A stretch of 64,000 bases of DNA from contig OZ020590.1 in the NCBI GenBank assembly GCA_963971535.1, forward strand, positions 151,704,034 to 151,768,033, written 5' to 3'. The notes beneath the pieces were generated by a model, which had not been told where the DNA came from, did not search any database, and saw nothing but the letters and a program-made list of their open reading frames with translations. Of this stretch, positions 1-11,099 are shown piece by piece. Positions within the stretch are counted from its first letter, which is position 1; each line of letters begins with the position of its first letter. The translations under genes and the position numbers were made by a program. The stretch comes from Notolepis coatsorum (lineage: Eukaryota; Chordata; Actinopteri; Aulopiformes; Paralepididae).

Positions 1-9
1 AGCGGCTGT

Positions 10-264
10 ATGGAGAAAGTTTCCAAGTGGACTGCTATTAAAAGTGAGGACAAAAGAGCACTGCATGCCTACTCAATTGCTCTCCGTGGATGTCTAAATA
101 CAATGCAAGACATTGAATTTTTGGAAGAGATGAGCACCCCATCACAAATGAAGCTGGTGATCCTAAAATTACCATACAGACTCAGGGAGAGGTGGCGAGC
201 TACTGCTTACAATTTTTATGAACGTAATAAAAAAAGAGCAAAGTTTCCCGAGCTTGTTGTCTAG
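10..264 (+). pseudogene. BEL/Pao gag fragment, ends at premature TAG
   Basis: 84-residue open stretch matching the middle of BEL/Pao gag (the DUF1759-type region). It contains a helix-rich LRGCLNTM...LPYRLRERWRATA pattern. The TAG at 262-264 is in the same frame as the next open stretch (ATG at 277), so the two are one gag-pol reading frame split by a nonsense mutation. The start codon used here is arbitrary because the true N-terminus is outside the window. Confidence 0.7.
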
Positions 265-276
265 CGACAGGCTAGA

Positions 277-2421
277 ATGGCAACAGATCCTCTTTTTGGG
301 GACATACAAGACCCTGCACCCAAAAAGGAACAAAGAGGAAGCAAACCATTCAATGCAAGGTTCAACCTGGACTATCAGCGAAGTAGCTTTGCAACTACTG
401 CAACCCCGGTTTTCCATGACGAACGGAAGCCCTACAAAGGTTCAAGGATAACCGTGCGCAGACCGTGTGTATTCTGTGAAGGAGAACATGCAGATGAAGC
501 ATGTAAAATGAACAAAAGACCTCACAAGGAGAAAATTGAATGCTTGATGTCTAAAGGAATATGCTTCAGCTGTTTGAATAAGGGACATAGAAGCAAAGAT
601 TGTCCCAACAGATTGAAATGTAATGTGTGTTCCCAAAAACATCCAACAATTCTGCACATATATAAGGGTGAAGGACAAAAGACGGGTGAAACAAGTACGT
701 CAATCAACAATGGCATGGTTTCTCTGAAAGCCCATGGCATTACCGGGGCCGGTGATGGCATTACCGGGGCCGGTGATGGCCAAACACTTTCAATCATACC
801 AGTACAGGTAAAAATGTCCAACTCAACTAAAGTCATCCAAACGTATGCTTTCATGGATTCGGGGAGTACAGCATGTTTTTGTACTGAAGCATTGAGACGG
901 CAGTTGAATACAAAGGTAAAGAAAACACGAATCCTGTTGAGAACTATGGGCCAAGAGCAAGCTGTTGACACTTCATTTGTCCCTGCTGGTCGACTTGAAG
1001 TAAGCAACATAGAATGTTCGGATTTCTATGAGCTACCAAAACTGTACATCCAAGACGAAATCCCTGTAACCAAGGATCATATACCTACACAAGCTGCACT
1101 AGAAAGGTGGGACTACCTGAAGGAGATTCACCTGAAAGAAGTTGATGTGCCTGTTGGACTGCTTATAGGAACCAATGCGCCACAACTAATGGAACCGTGG
1201 AAAGTCATTAACAGCCAGAGGGAAGGACCTTATGCTGTTAAAACAGTCCTAGGATGGATAGTGAATGGTACACTAAACACGAATGATGGGGTTGGACTGC
1301 ACTCATCTGTCACCTCTAATCGGATTTCAGTAACGGACTTAAACGACCTTCTCATGGAACAATACAACCATGATTTCCCAGAAAGGAAATATGAGGAAAA
1401 GAAGGAAATGTCTGTTGAAGACAAAAGATTTGTAGAAATTATGTCGAACTCTGCTGTGAAAAGAGATGGACATTACCAGCTTGCACTTCCATTCAAGCAA
1501 AGGGAAACCAGAATGCCAAACAATCGCCATCTAGCAGAACAAAGAACGATGTCACTAAAGAGAAAGTTCCACCGGAATCCAGCTTTCCACGAGGAGTACA
1601 GAACATTTATGGAAGGCGTAATACAGAAAGGTCATGCTGAGCTTGTGCCACAAGAAGAGCTCAAGGCTGACAGTGGAAAGGTATGGTACATACCACACCA
1701 TGGGGTTCGCCACCCGAGGAAGGACTCACTTCGTGTTGTTTTTGATTGCTCTGCCTCACTACAAGGAACTTCCCTGAATGACAATCTGATCCAAGGTACC
1801 AACCTTACTAACACGTTGCTTGGCGTTTTGATGCGGTTCAGGCAAGAACCAGTTGCTTTCATGGCTGATGTGGAAGGAATGTTCCATCAAGTCAAAGTTG
1901 CACCCTCAGACCGCGACTACCTTCGCTTCCTATGGTGGCCTGGTGGGGACATATCTAAACCCCTGGCTGAATTCAGGATGACGGTGCACCTGTTCGGTGC
2001 TACATCCTCATCCAGCTGTGCCAGTTACGCCCTACTGAAATCTGCAGAGGACAACACGGAAGCATTCTCAACCGAAGCAGTTGACACTGTTCGACACAAC
2101 TTCTATGTGGATGATTGTTTAAAGTCTGTTTCCACAGAAGAAGAGGCCGTGAGACTTTGTGCAGAGCTAAAAGACGTATGTGCAAAAGGAGGGTTCAACT
2201 TAACCAAGTGGATAAGTAACAGCAGAACTGTGCTGGCTTCAATTCCTGAACAGGAAAGAGCCAAGGAAGTGAAGACCCTGGATTTGGAGAAACAAACTCT
2301 TCCCATCGAAAGAGCGCTTGGAATACAGTGGTGCGTGGAAGAAGACACCATCAAGTTCCAAGTCAGCCTGAAACCCAAACCGGAGACGAGGTATTCTTTC
2401 CATTGTAGCCTCAGTCTATGA
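277..2421 (+). pseudogene. BEL/Pao gag C-terminus, protease and reverse transcriptase (broken)
   Basis: 714 codons. Three Cys-rich knuckles lie at about residues 63-125 (CVFCEGEHADEAC, CFSCLNKGHRSKDC, CNVCSQKHPTILH). A retropepsin motif MDSGS lies near 193 (peptidase A17/DUF1758 family). The reverse transcriptase includes FDCSA (about 488), ADVEGMFHQ (about 529) and the active-site YVDDC (about 610). The ORF begins at an internal ATG after the TAG at 262. It ends by a frameshift near 2390, after which the YDPLGFLAP region is encoded in another frame. A 21-bp direct duplication (about 739-780) adds GITGAGD twice between the knuckles and the protease. Confidence 0.9.
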
Positions 2422-2464
2422 TCCACTTGGGTTTCTTGCCCCCTTTGTTTTTAAAGCTAAACAC

Positions 2465-2815
2465 ATGTTACAACAACTGTGCAAGCATGATAGCGGATGG
2501 GATCAGGAAATTCCAGAGGCCATCAGAAAGCCATGGCAGAAATGGTTGATGGGTTTGAAGCAGATGGAAGACTTCAGTATCCCACGGTGTGTCAAACCCA
2601 AACAATTTGGGTCGATCCAATTTGCACAGTTACACCTCTTTTGTGATGCAAGTGAGATGGGGTATGGTGTCGTCGCCTACCTGAAGATGTCAAACAGAAA
2701 TTATGATGCGCACACAGCCTTCATAATGGGAAAGGCGAGGGTGGCACCTCTCAAGCAAATAACGATCCCTAGGATTGGGCTTACTGCAGCAGCCCTTGCT
2801 GTACGCATTGACTGA
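2465..2815 (+). pseudogene. BEL/Pao RNase H first part, ends at TGA
   Basis: 116 codons covering the connection region and the start of RNase H: CDASEMGYG with the first catalytic Asp, then HTAFIMGKARVAPLKQ. The usual Arg-Leu-Glu motif carrying the second catalytic residue reads RIGLTAA, so the Glu is lost. TGA at 2813-2815 closes the frame. The reading frame differs from both neighbouring pieces, which shows frameshifts on either side. Confidence 0.85.
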
Positions 2816-2852
2816 ATGTTGACGACTGAGCTCAATCCCTCTTGAAAGTTCC

Positions 2853-4769
2853 ATGTTCTGGACAGACAGTACGACGGTACTAAAGTATATAAAAAATGAA
2901 AACCAAAGGTTTCACACCTTTGTGGCCAATCGGGTGAGCGCCATCCGAGAAGCAACAGATGTATCGCAGTGGAGGTACATAAGCACAAAATTGAACCCGG
3001 CAGACCACGCTTCTCGCGGTCTCCATGCTGAGGCGTTCTTAAAGTGCGACACTTGGTGCAATGGTCCAGTTTTCTTGAACCAACCTGAAAAGGAATGGCC
3101 GAAACAGCCTGACCGAATTGCCGTCGACAATCCCGATGACCCTGAAGTAAGGAAGGAAAAGGTCACCGTGAACGCAATCAATGAACACGAACAAGAGGCA
3201 ACAAGCAAAATGATACTTCATTTTTCAGATTGGAGTAAACTAAAGAGAGCAACGTCGTGGTTTCTGCACTTGAAAAGCATCTTGTTACAATTGAGCAAAA
3301 AGCGAAAGGAAGTGGTTACCATTGTGCAAGCACAACTGAAGGATGTGGACAAGCAAAAACAGATGGTTGAGGCTGAGATGACGAGGTTCAAAGAGACGAT
3401 GACTGTTCTCACACTCACCATTGATGATCTGGAAGAGGCGGAAGTAGCTATAATACTCTTCTGTCAGAAACAAAGCTTTTTGGAGGAACTGACAGCACTG
3501 CAAGCCAATGGTTCTGTCAAGAAGAACAGTTTACTGTACAGACTAGATCCAGTCCTTGAAAATGGTATCTTGAGAATTGGGGGACGATTGAACAAAATGG
3601 CAATGCCAGAAGAAACGAAACACCCAGTAATTCTTCCCAAGAATCACCATGTCTCCCATATCATTCTCCGAAGTATCCATAACAATGTTGGTCACAGCGG
3701 CAGAAACCACATGTTGTCAAGATTGAGGCAAAAGTACTGGATTCCCTCAGCCAACGCTCTGGCAAGAAGAGTCATATCTGATTGTACTGTATGCAGACGT
3801 TTACTCGCTACAGGTGGGGAGCAAAAGATGGCAGATTTACCCAAGGACAGGTTGATACCAGATTTGCCACCGTTCTCGCATGTGGGGGTCGATTACTTTG
3901 GGCCGATTGAAGTAAAGAGAGGAAGGACTACGCAGAAAAGATATGGTGTAATTTTTACGTGCCTCGCCAGCCGAGCGATACATTTAGAAGTGGCTCATTT
4001 GTTGGATACGGATTCTTGTATTAACGCATTCCGACGTTTCATCAGTAGAAGGGGCCAAGTGATTGGAATAAGGTCTGACAATGGGACCAACCTTGTCTCA
4101 ACAGAAAAGGAGCTAAGGAAAGCCTTGAAGGAGTGGAATCATGTTCAAATAACACAAGCCCTACAGCAAAGGAATGTGAAATGGACTTTTAATCCCCCGT
4201 ATGGAGCCCATCATGGTGGGATATGGGAGAGATTAATCCGTCTGGTCAAGAAAACCCTATTATCAGTCACCAAGCAACAAGCTCTTGATGATGAAGCGCT
4301 CTCCACTATCATGTGTGAGGTGGAAGCCATTTTGAACAGTCGCCCGCTGACAAATGTCTCAAATGACCTGAATGATTTGGAAGCTCTTACTCCTAACCAT
4401 CTTCTTCAGCTTAAGGTCCAGCCTGTTCTGCCACCTGGTGTGTTCAACCCAGATGACCTGTACGCTAGGCGCCGTTGGAGGCAAGTTCAGTACATCTCGG
4501 ATCTGTTCTGGACCAGATGGGTGAAGGAATATCTTCCACTTCTCCAAGAAAGGCAGCGATGGAATAGAACCAGGAGGAACTTCACAAAAGGGGACATCGT
4601 TCTGATCATAGACTCCAATGCACCCTGTGGGTCCTGGGTCATGGCAAGAGTCCTGGAGACACGCCCTGGATCCAGAGGATTGGTGCGCAGCGTGCTCCTA
4701 CAAACCAGAACTAACACGTTGGAACGACCGATCAGTAAGCTATGCTTACTGGTCCCTGCCTCAGAATAA
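2853..4769 (+). pseudogene. BEL/Pao RNase H end and integrase
   Basis: 638 codons. RNase H end: WTDSTTVL (residue 3 on) and NPADHASRG (about 48). Integrase zinc-binding domain: HNNVGHSGRNH ... CTVCRR (about 276-314). Core domain: Asp in VDYFGP (about 346), Asp in RSDNGTN (about 409) and Glu in GGIWERL (about 458), the DDE triad. From about 540, WRQVQYISDLFW and following is the C-terminal domain (DUF5641 type) characteristic of BEL/Pao and some related integrases. The integrase part looks intact, but the element as a whole cannot make a full polyprotein. Confidence 0.92.
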
Positions 4770-5075
4770 GGCATGGCCATTGAATGGACTTTGAATAGAC
4801 ATTGGCTGTATGCCTGTCGGAGCTATGGCTCTGTTTGTTAAAATAAAAAAAAGTTACCTTAACTGTTACTTGACTCACTAACTGATTTGTTCTTCCCATG
4901 CTCAGGGACGACAGGTGAAAACCACAGCCACCCTGTCAAGTTTCTTTATGCTTAGAATTGTGACTTCATATTGTTTATTCTTGAAGACGTTAGCATTGAC
5001 TGTAGGTTGTGTCGGCTTCTTTGCCTCTCATATGATTTTGAAATTGTGTTTTGGTACACATTTAAGGGGCCGGTG
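4770..5075 (+). other. BEL no. 1 3' untranslated region up to the LTR
   Basis: About 300 bp between the integrase stop and the LTR without coding signal. It contains an A-rich tract near 4840 and ends with a short purine run (AAGGGG, about 5064) that would serve as the polypurine tract. Confidence 0.6.
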
Positions 5076-5512
5076 TGTAGAGGCAGAAACCGACTTGGTG
5101 GATTATATACTATTATATTATTATTATGTATATTATGTTATATATATATATATTATATTATGTATATATTGGAACCATGCACTGTTTGGACAATGTTTGG
5201 ACACTAGGGGGATCACCACCCAATATAGCCCACTAGGTGATTAGCCATGAGCCATGCACCTGCTGAGGACTTACTTTCAAACACTGTTATACTGTTGGAA
5301 CCGAGCACGGAGCAACTGACAACTGTTCTGTCAAACCTTTAATTCATTATCACTTTCATTTGGACAACAATAAACCCTGTACACCGTAAGAGGAGCAACT
5401 GTGGACATTCAACTCATTTAACATCAACAACTTTGGTACAGTGTAAAAAGGCAATAGCGGGTGCATCGTGGACGACTGTCAGCACACAGAGGAATGACAG
5501 TCGGCCACTACA
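5076..5512 (+). repeat. 3' LTR of BEL no. 1
   Basis: Begins TGTAGAGG and ends CCACTACA, an imperfect terminal inverted repeat. It contains an AT-rich block near 5105-5170 and AATAAA at 5369. The end is fixed by comparison: the following TACTGTATCAAGC is found directly downstream of GTGGAGG in the two other copia copies (26881, 51657). The start could be 2 bp earlier (TGTG at 5074). Confidence 0.75.
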
Positions 5513-6102
5513 TACTGTATCAAGCTTAGCTGAAGTTAAAGGCTAGGATAGCGCCGGGAGCACCGCGTGGCTAGTCGCTAGGCCGACCAGAGTAAAAAGC
5601 TAAGCATACCATTAACGAAGAGGATGGAAAACCAAAGAAGAGACAAGTGGCCGACATTCACTGGGCAAGCAGAGAACTACGAACTCTGGGAAGAGCGCAT
5701 GCTGTGCTGCATGCATGGGGCGGGGCTGAAGGAGACGATCCTGGGGGCCCCCACCGGAGAACTAACAGCGGAAGAGCAAGCCCTGGACGACCAGAGGAAT
5801 GCTAGCGCGCCTGGGGCTGATATTCCGCGACACTAAAGACAGAGGCCGAGAAAGCCTGGCGGTACTGAGAGAACATTTCATCGGGCGAGGAAGACCCAGA
5901 GTCGTGGCCCTCTACACAGCACTAACGGGCCTGAGGAAGGGGACCACCGAAACAGTGACCGAATACGTCAACAGAGCGGAGCAAATCACAACGCCATTGA
6001 GGAATGCCGGAGAAGCACCGAGCGATGGGCTGATGATGGCGATGATGATGAGGGGACTACCGGAGATCCAGCCCATGCTCTTTTTCAGCAACGCCCTGCT
6101 TC
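5513..6102 (+). mobile_element. Ty1/copia leader and gag remnant, unit 1
   Basis: Sequence shared with 26881-27466 and 51657-52241. The gag start is at 5624 (MENQRRDKWPTF). The protein shows the copia gag (UBN2-like) pattern NYELWEERM and later YVNRAEQITTPLRNAGE. The frame breaks near 5799-5836: the N-terminal frame ends at 5836 while the rest is read from 5799. All three copies share this frameshift, so it predates the duplications. Gag is cut near 6102 by a SINE tail. Confidence 0.8.
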
Positions 6103-6135
6103 ACATTCACACAGTTCCACACATTCACACCCAGT

Positions 6136-6898
6136 ACAAACCACAGTCTGACACTCTTGACCACTAGGAGCTGCCCAGTACAACCACAGTCTGACACTCT
6201 TGACCACTAGGAGCTGCCCAGTACAACCACAGTCTGACACTGTTGACCACTAGGAGCTGCCCAGTACAAACCACAGTCTGACACTGTTGACCACTAGGAG
6301 CTGCCCAGTACAACCACAGTCTGACACTGTTGACCACTAGGAGCTGCCCAGTACAAACCACAGTCTGACACTGTTGACCACTAGGAGCTGCCCAGTACAA
6401 ACCACAGTCTGACACTGTTGACCACTAGGAGCTGCCCACTACAACCACAATCTGACACTGTTGACCACTAGGAGCTGCCCAGTACAACCACAGTCTGACA
6501 CTGTTGACCACTAGGAGCTGCCCAGTACAACCACAGTCTGACACTGTTGACCACTAGGAGCTGCCCAGTACAACCACAGTCTGACACTGTTGACCACTAG
6601 GAGCTGCCCAGTACAACCACAGTCTGACCCTGTTGACCACTAGGAGCTGCCCAGTACAAACCACAGTCTGACACTGTTGACCACTAGGAGCTGCCCAGTA
6701 CAACCACAGTCTGACACTGTTGACCACTAGGAGCTGCCCAGTACAAACCACAGTCTGACCCTGTTGACCACTAGGAGATGCCCAGTACAAACAACAGTCT
6801 GACACTGTTGACCACTAGGAGCTGCCCAGTACAACCACAGTCTGACACTGTTGACCACTAGGAGCTGCCCAGTACAACCACAGTCTGACACTGTTGAC
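6136..6898. repeat. 43-bp minisatellite, unit 1
   Basis: About 17 tandem units of 43-44 bp, each containing CCACAGTCTGACACTGTTG and CCACTAGGAGCTGCCCAGTA. The main variation is ACAACC versus ACAAACC, with occasional single substitutions. The array is continuous with the SINE at 6901-7037 and appears to be an amplified piece of that SINE's tail. Confidence 0.95.
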
Positions 6899-6900
6899 CA

Positions 6901-7037
6901 CTGCAATTTGGACCGCTGGAGCAGTTGGAGGTTAAGTGCCTTGCTCAGGGGACCTTCAACAGTGGGTATCGAACCGGCATCCTTCCGGTCACAAGGTCTG
7001 CTTCTCTAACCTACCTTCTCTAACCGCTTCTCCCAGA
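6901..7037 (-). mobile_element. tRNA-derived SINE, unit 1
   Basis: On the minus strand it has a tRNA-like promoter with box B GGTTCGATACCC (plus-strand 6965-6976). It is followed by the TGAGCAAGGCACTTAACC segment seen in many fish tRNA SINEs. Its tail runs into the 43-bp minisatellite and ends near 6103 with TGTGAATGTG-type repeats. Inserted in the copia gag remnant. Confidence 0.75.
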
Positions 7038-7540
7038 TTGACAGAATAGTCCACATTTGTGAACTTGTTGTGTGATTGGTTCCAAACTGGGACTCCTCTC
7101 AGACTACCATACTTTAGTTGTTCAGATATTGGAAGCAGAACATTTTAGCATTTGTTAGCATCATGCTAAGCATGGTAGTGGGAGTCAATAATGAGTGGCA
7201 TGAAGCAGGAATATTACTCAGCAATATGATTGACTGATTGATTGATTATTGTATTTCTGTGCCGAACCCTCATGGGTTTATAAGACACCAAAAATAGTGT
7301 TGCAGTGTTCCATCATTACATTAGACATTACATTTTATTATCTATATACGGATTACATAAATACAGATATACAGCTTGGTCTAACAAAATCTGCTACAAT
7401 CTGAAGCACAACTCAAGTTGTTCATATTCATTCGACTCAATACAATGAATCAAATCCAATCAATGCATACACACAAAGTATTGTAGGAGGGTTGAGGGCC
7501 ATGGAATAGATAAATAATGTGAATCACTACCCACCTTCAA
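7038..7540. other. non-coding spacer
   Basis: No ORF with family resemblance. It is shared with 28887-29081 and 34484-34954, so it is part of the large tandem unit. Contains a GATTGATTGATTATT microsatellite near 7228. Confidence 0.6.
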
Positions 7541-7910
7541 AACCGCCCTCAAAGAGCACCTACGGGAGACTGCAATTAGAAACTGGCCACTGTAAATGTC
7601 CAAACACCCCCACCCACCCACCCCCTCCTAATGTACAGTCTCCTCCCCACCGTATGTATATATTTTCTTTTAGGATCTCTGGGTAACAGTACTGTATATT
7701 TGCATATCGTATATGTCACAAATGTAACAGTACTATATACCTGTATCCCTATGTCATAAATATCATGAATTGAAAATGGGGGACCCTGATGTAAACAAGA
7801 CGAAAGTCTTTCTCTGGTCTGCATCCCCTTAACAATTGTGTGTATTGAGCCGTACTGTATTGTACCCATTCTGCAATCTGTTATAATAATAAAGTTTTCA
7901 TTCATTCATA
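7541..7910 (+). mobile_element. L2-like LINE 3' end
   Basis: The last codons of the LINE ORF (ending LRETAIRNWPL, stop about 7593) are followed by the 3' UTR shared by all copies in this window: TGTACAGT-rich, then GAATTGAAAATGGGGGACCC, then AATAAAGTTTTCATTCATTCAT. The short terminal repeat (ATTC)n is typical of L2/CR1-type LINE 3' ends. Heavily 5'-truncated. Confidence 0.85.
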
Positions 7911-8218
7911 CTACTGAGCAATAGTGCTAATCAGATGTATGTACAGAGTTGTTGTATTAATATGTATCTATCCATATATATTGTGACATCCTCCAGGCAC
8001 GACGCAGTATACAAGTAGATTTCTTGAACTGATTTTAATGAAGCTTGTCCATTCTCCATCCAAACCGTAAATACATACACAATACATACAAATGATACCA
8101 TTAGCAATTGAAAGCCCATCAAAAACGTAGCTAACATCAACCGTCAACATATAACGAAAATCATCATCCATAGCAATCAATACCTTATTGGCTGCGTGCC
8201 AGTATAAGAGAACATCGA

Positions 8219-8467
8219 TTGTGTTGTGTCTTTGTCCTTTTTCTTGTTATATTGTCTTGTGTTAGACAACTATTTTACTTGCTTGAATTGACCGCAGAGT
8301 CAAGACAGCCATCCATCAAGTCATGTCGGGTCTCAAAGAAAGGCGGAAACACATCACCGGATAGTAAGTGGGAAACAAGTCTTGTGAGACTAAATAATTG
8401 CACAAGCAAAAAGAAATCATGCGCCACTCATATTATCTATATAAACCCATATGAAATACAATCCTGA
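8219..8467 (+). CDS. 82-codon ORF of unknown function inside the TIR element
   Basis: Begins MCCVFVLFLVILSC, a hydrophobic N-terminus resembling a signal peptide, then a Ser/Lys-rich, Cys-containing tail. The same ORF occurs at 24871, 35667 and 50666 with a few substitutions; the 35667 copy has a changed C-terminus after a small deletion. No family recognised. Conservation among young duplicates is weak evidence of coding, so this may be chance. Confidence 0.2.
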   Translation: MCCVFVLFLVILSCVRQLFYLLELTAESRQPSIKSCRVSKKGGNTSPDSKWETSLVRLNNCTSKKKSCATHIIYINPYEIQS

Positions 8468-8780
8468 GTATTATTATTAATATGCAAAAATAAACGTATA
8501 AAATTGTAAGCGAATATAACCATATTAACAAACTGTTAACCATAGCTGCATTTACATATATCCACATCTGTCTGTACATACCTGCATATAATCCTTTGTA
8601 TATCTGTAGATACTAGCCTCTATCTATCTATACATTTTGTACATGTCCCTTACCTACTCTTACTAGTTACGCTGCTGGCCAGTATGACTTACTACCATAG
8701 TGTCTTTATACCTGTATCACTGTACATGTTAATACTATATCTATATCTGTACATATCCCTTACCTACTCTTACTAGTTAC

Positions 8781-9142
8781 TAGGGGTGTAAAGGTACACG
8801 TATCCGTACCGATTCAGTGTGTACCATACCGTACCGAACGGCTGTGTACCGAACGAATACAACGGTATGTTAACCAATAACGACTGCCCACTGGGGGCTG
8901 TTTTTTTCACAATCTAATATAATAATAATAATTTTTTTCCCTTTACAAGTCGATTATTAATTTCAATATAGAATATTTGTTGACAGCCCTACAAGTACAA
9001 TTAGTTACTGCACACTACATCACCCCTGAGTGGAACATGGAAAGCCAAACTTTCCCCCACTGTACCAAAAACCCGTACCGAACCGTGACTTCAAAACCGA
9101 GGTACGTACCGAACCGTGGTTTTGTGTACCGTTACACCCCTA
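8781..9142. mobile_element. hAT MITE (362 bp)
   Basis: Terminal inverted repeats TAGGGGTGTAAAGGTACACG and CGTTACACCCCTA-type. Flanked by a perfect 8-bp duplication CTAGTTAC (8773-8780 and 9143-9150), the hAT hallmark. The interior is rich in GTACCG motifs in both orientations. No transposase. Confidence 0.9.
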
Positions 9143-9304
9143 CTAGTTACTATATGTATATCTGTACATATCTCTTACCTACTCTTACTAGTTACGCTGC
9201 TGGCCAGTATGACTTACTACCATAGTGTCTTTATACCTGTATCACTGTACATATTAATACTTAATACTACAACTCTGTACATACATCTGATTAGCACTAA
9301 TACT

Positions 9305-9470
9305 AATCAGTGGCTCGGGAGGTAGAGCAGTCATCTGGTAATCTGGAGGTTCCCAGTTCGATTCCCCTTCTCCCGGGCAGCGTGTCGAAGTGTCCTTGAG
9401 CAAGACACTTAACCCCTAACTTAACCCCATTGCAGTAGTTGAGGGAGGCGAGACGTGACTGTTGATTGGA
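9305..9470 (+). mobile_element. tRNA-derived SINE fragment
   Basis: tRNA-like head with a box A-like GTGGCTCGGGAGG and box B AGTTCGATTCC (about 9355), followed by GTGTCCTTGAGCAAGACAC, the conserved body motif of common fish tRNA SINEs. Joined downstream to an L2-like LINE fragment. Same arrangement at 36755. Confidence 0.75.
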
Positions 9471-9574
9471 CGAGGAGTTGGGTGGCTTCATTTGTCAGCA
9501 AGGGGCGGATCCTTCTGCCGTTGCTCAGGAGGAACATTCCATGCAGGGCAGGGATACAAACTGGTCAGACTCCC

Positions 9575-10372
9575 TGCCCACTTTGACAACCTAGGATGGC
9601 TTAGAGTAGACGACAGAGTACAGCAACTTGCAATGGGCCTGGTCTACAAGATACACTACACGACTAAAGTACCCATGTCCATGTCAAAATACTTCCCAAA
9701 GGCCAGTGAATACCACGATCACAACACCAGAGGGAGCTCCACAAATCATGTCAAACCCAGATTCGGCTCAAACAAGGGACTAAACACGTTTAGCAATTAT
9801 GCCACATCAATGTGGAACGCCCTACCCACAGCTGTAAAGGAATGTGAATCACTACCCACTTTCAAAGAGCACCTACGGGAGACTGCAGTTGGAAACTGGC
9901 CCCTGTAAATGTCTAAACCCAACCCCCTCCAATGTACAGTAAATGTCCTAACCCAATAATACACAAGACCCTCTTCTTGGGACCAAGTAAGGTTTAGTCG
10001 ATATTCCAATGTACAGTTTTGCTTGTAGTTTCCCCCACCCACCTCCAATGTACAGTCCCCCCCCCCCCCACCCTCCTCCAATGTACAATTTCTACGTCAA
10101 ATGTATATACTCTCTTTTTAGACTCTTTTTGTATCACAAACAGTACTGTATTTGTAAATCTGGTATGTCATAAATGTATAGATGTAGCAGTACTGTCTAT
10201 CTGTATGTTGTGTATGTCATATATGTTATGATGAATTGAAAATGGGGGACCCTGATGTAAACTAGATGAAAGTCTTTCTCTGGTCTGCATCCCCTTAACA
10301 ATTATGTGTATTAAGCTGTACTGTATTGTACCCATTCTGCAATCTGTTAATAAAGTTTTCAATCAATCAATC
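9575..10372 (+). mobile_element. L2-like LINE, 5'-truncated, unit 1
   Basis: Encodes the C-terminal domain after the reverse transcriptase (AHFDNLGWLRVDDRVQQLAM ... FGSNKGLNTF; stop about 9908), then the shared 3' UTR and a CAATCAATCAAT tail at 10357-10372. The apparent ORF start at 9462 lies in upstream SINE-derived sequence and is not meaningful. The ATTATGTGTATTAAGC stretch near 10303 is the unoccupied version of the site where BEL no. 2 inserted in unit 3. Confidence 0.88.
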
Positions 10373-11099
10373 ATACACGGCACACTGAGGCCTACAACAA
10401 ACTGACCGGATCTTCCTTTATTCATTATGTTGATTGTACTGTAGCACTATTTTACTCTGTCCATTCTATTGCATAATTTTACTATCTATTCTATTCTACT
10501 ATTCTATTATTGCACTGTATTATTTTACTCTGTCTATTGCTTTTTATTACAGGTTCAAAACTGTCAGGTATTAAACTGTGTGGGTATCAAACAAGAGACT
10601 GTCAGGCTTTAAAACTGTGTAAGAACCAGGCCTAGAACTGCACCCTGAGAGGGAACTGCACTCTGAGAGGGAACTGCACTCTGAGAGGGAGGTTCGAAGG
10701 GTCAAAGTGGGTATAAGACAGGAGGGAAGACTGTCAAGTTTTAAACTGTGGATACCAAACAGAGAAGGTAAAGACGACTTTGAACTGTTGAACAGTAATC
10801 CAGAACTATTTTATTGCACTGTAAAAGAAAATTCAAATAATAATTTGCATGGAATAGCGCACAAACTAAAGTATGTAGAAATTAACTGGTTAGTCAGTCT
10901 TGGACTATAAACAATGCCTGTCAAATGAGCCATGCTATTGTCTCCATAGCTATAATACAGAACACACGATGGGTCCGCAAACATCGCTAAAATGGTCAAT
11001 AACGCTGGCGCCATTGAGTAAAGATGGGAAAAGAGCGTGGCGGTCATGAGTTAACAGGGACGGGGTTGAATGTGAACTAGATGAGGGAGGAAGGGACGT
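10373..11099. other. non-coding region downstream of zinc-finger gene copy 1
   Basis: No supported gene. Shared with 37861-38575 and 63531-64000. Contains a small VNTR of about 19 bp (GGGAACTGCACTCTGAGA) at about 10636-10696 with about three units. The upstream part is AT-rich with TTTTACTCTGTC motifs. Confidence 0.6.

Larger units (their letters stand above)
1..5512 (+). mobile_element. BEL/Pao LTR retrotransposon no. 1, decayed, 5' end outside window
   Basis: Reads, in order, gag, CCHC knuckles, aspartic protease, reverse transcriptase, RNase H, integrase and the C-terminal integrase extension typical of BEL/Pao, then a polypurine-like stretch (TTTAAGGGGCC, about 5061) and a 3' LTR. The 5' LTR and gag start lie left of the window. 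Lesions seen: in-frame TAG at 262-264, a frameshift near 2390, TGA at 2813-2815, and another frame change between 2815 and 2853. It is therefore a dead copy. Its 3' LTR abuts sequence found at 26881 and 51657 inside a copia leader, so it inserted into a copia element. Confidence 0.93.
7923..9298. mobile_element. 1.38-kb terminal-inverted-repeat element, unclassified
   Basis: Left end AGTGCTAATCAGATGTATGT and right end the reverse complement ACATACATCTGATTAGCACT, with the inverted repeat continuing into CAGAGTTGT. Copies at 24575 (truncated), 35371-36745 and 50370 (truncated). Possible 3-bp target duplication AAT, not certain. The interior has an 82-codon ORF (8219-8467) and internal tandem motifs containing CTTACCTACTCTTACTAG. 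A hAT MITE sits inside. Superfamily unknown to me. Confidence 0.65.

Noticed and set aside
6164..6805. Open frames with repeated CTGQLLVVNSVRLW-type protein
   Set aside because: They are translations of the 43-bp minisatellite; frames vary between arrays and contain no independent coding signal.
6136..6898. Possible CRISPR-like array because of regular repeats
   Set aside because: Units are contiguous near-identical repeats without unique spacers, in a clearly eukaryotic setting.
7576..7905. Minus-strand ORF ending in a GTIQYGSIHTIVKGMQTRERLS pattern, seen many times
   Set aside because: Antisense of the L2-like 3' UTR; its recurrence just reflects LINE copy number.
9305..9380. Possible functional tRNA gene
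   Set aside because: Box A and box B are present but no closed acceptor stem; the following GAGCAAGACAC body marks it as a SINE.
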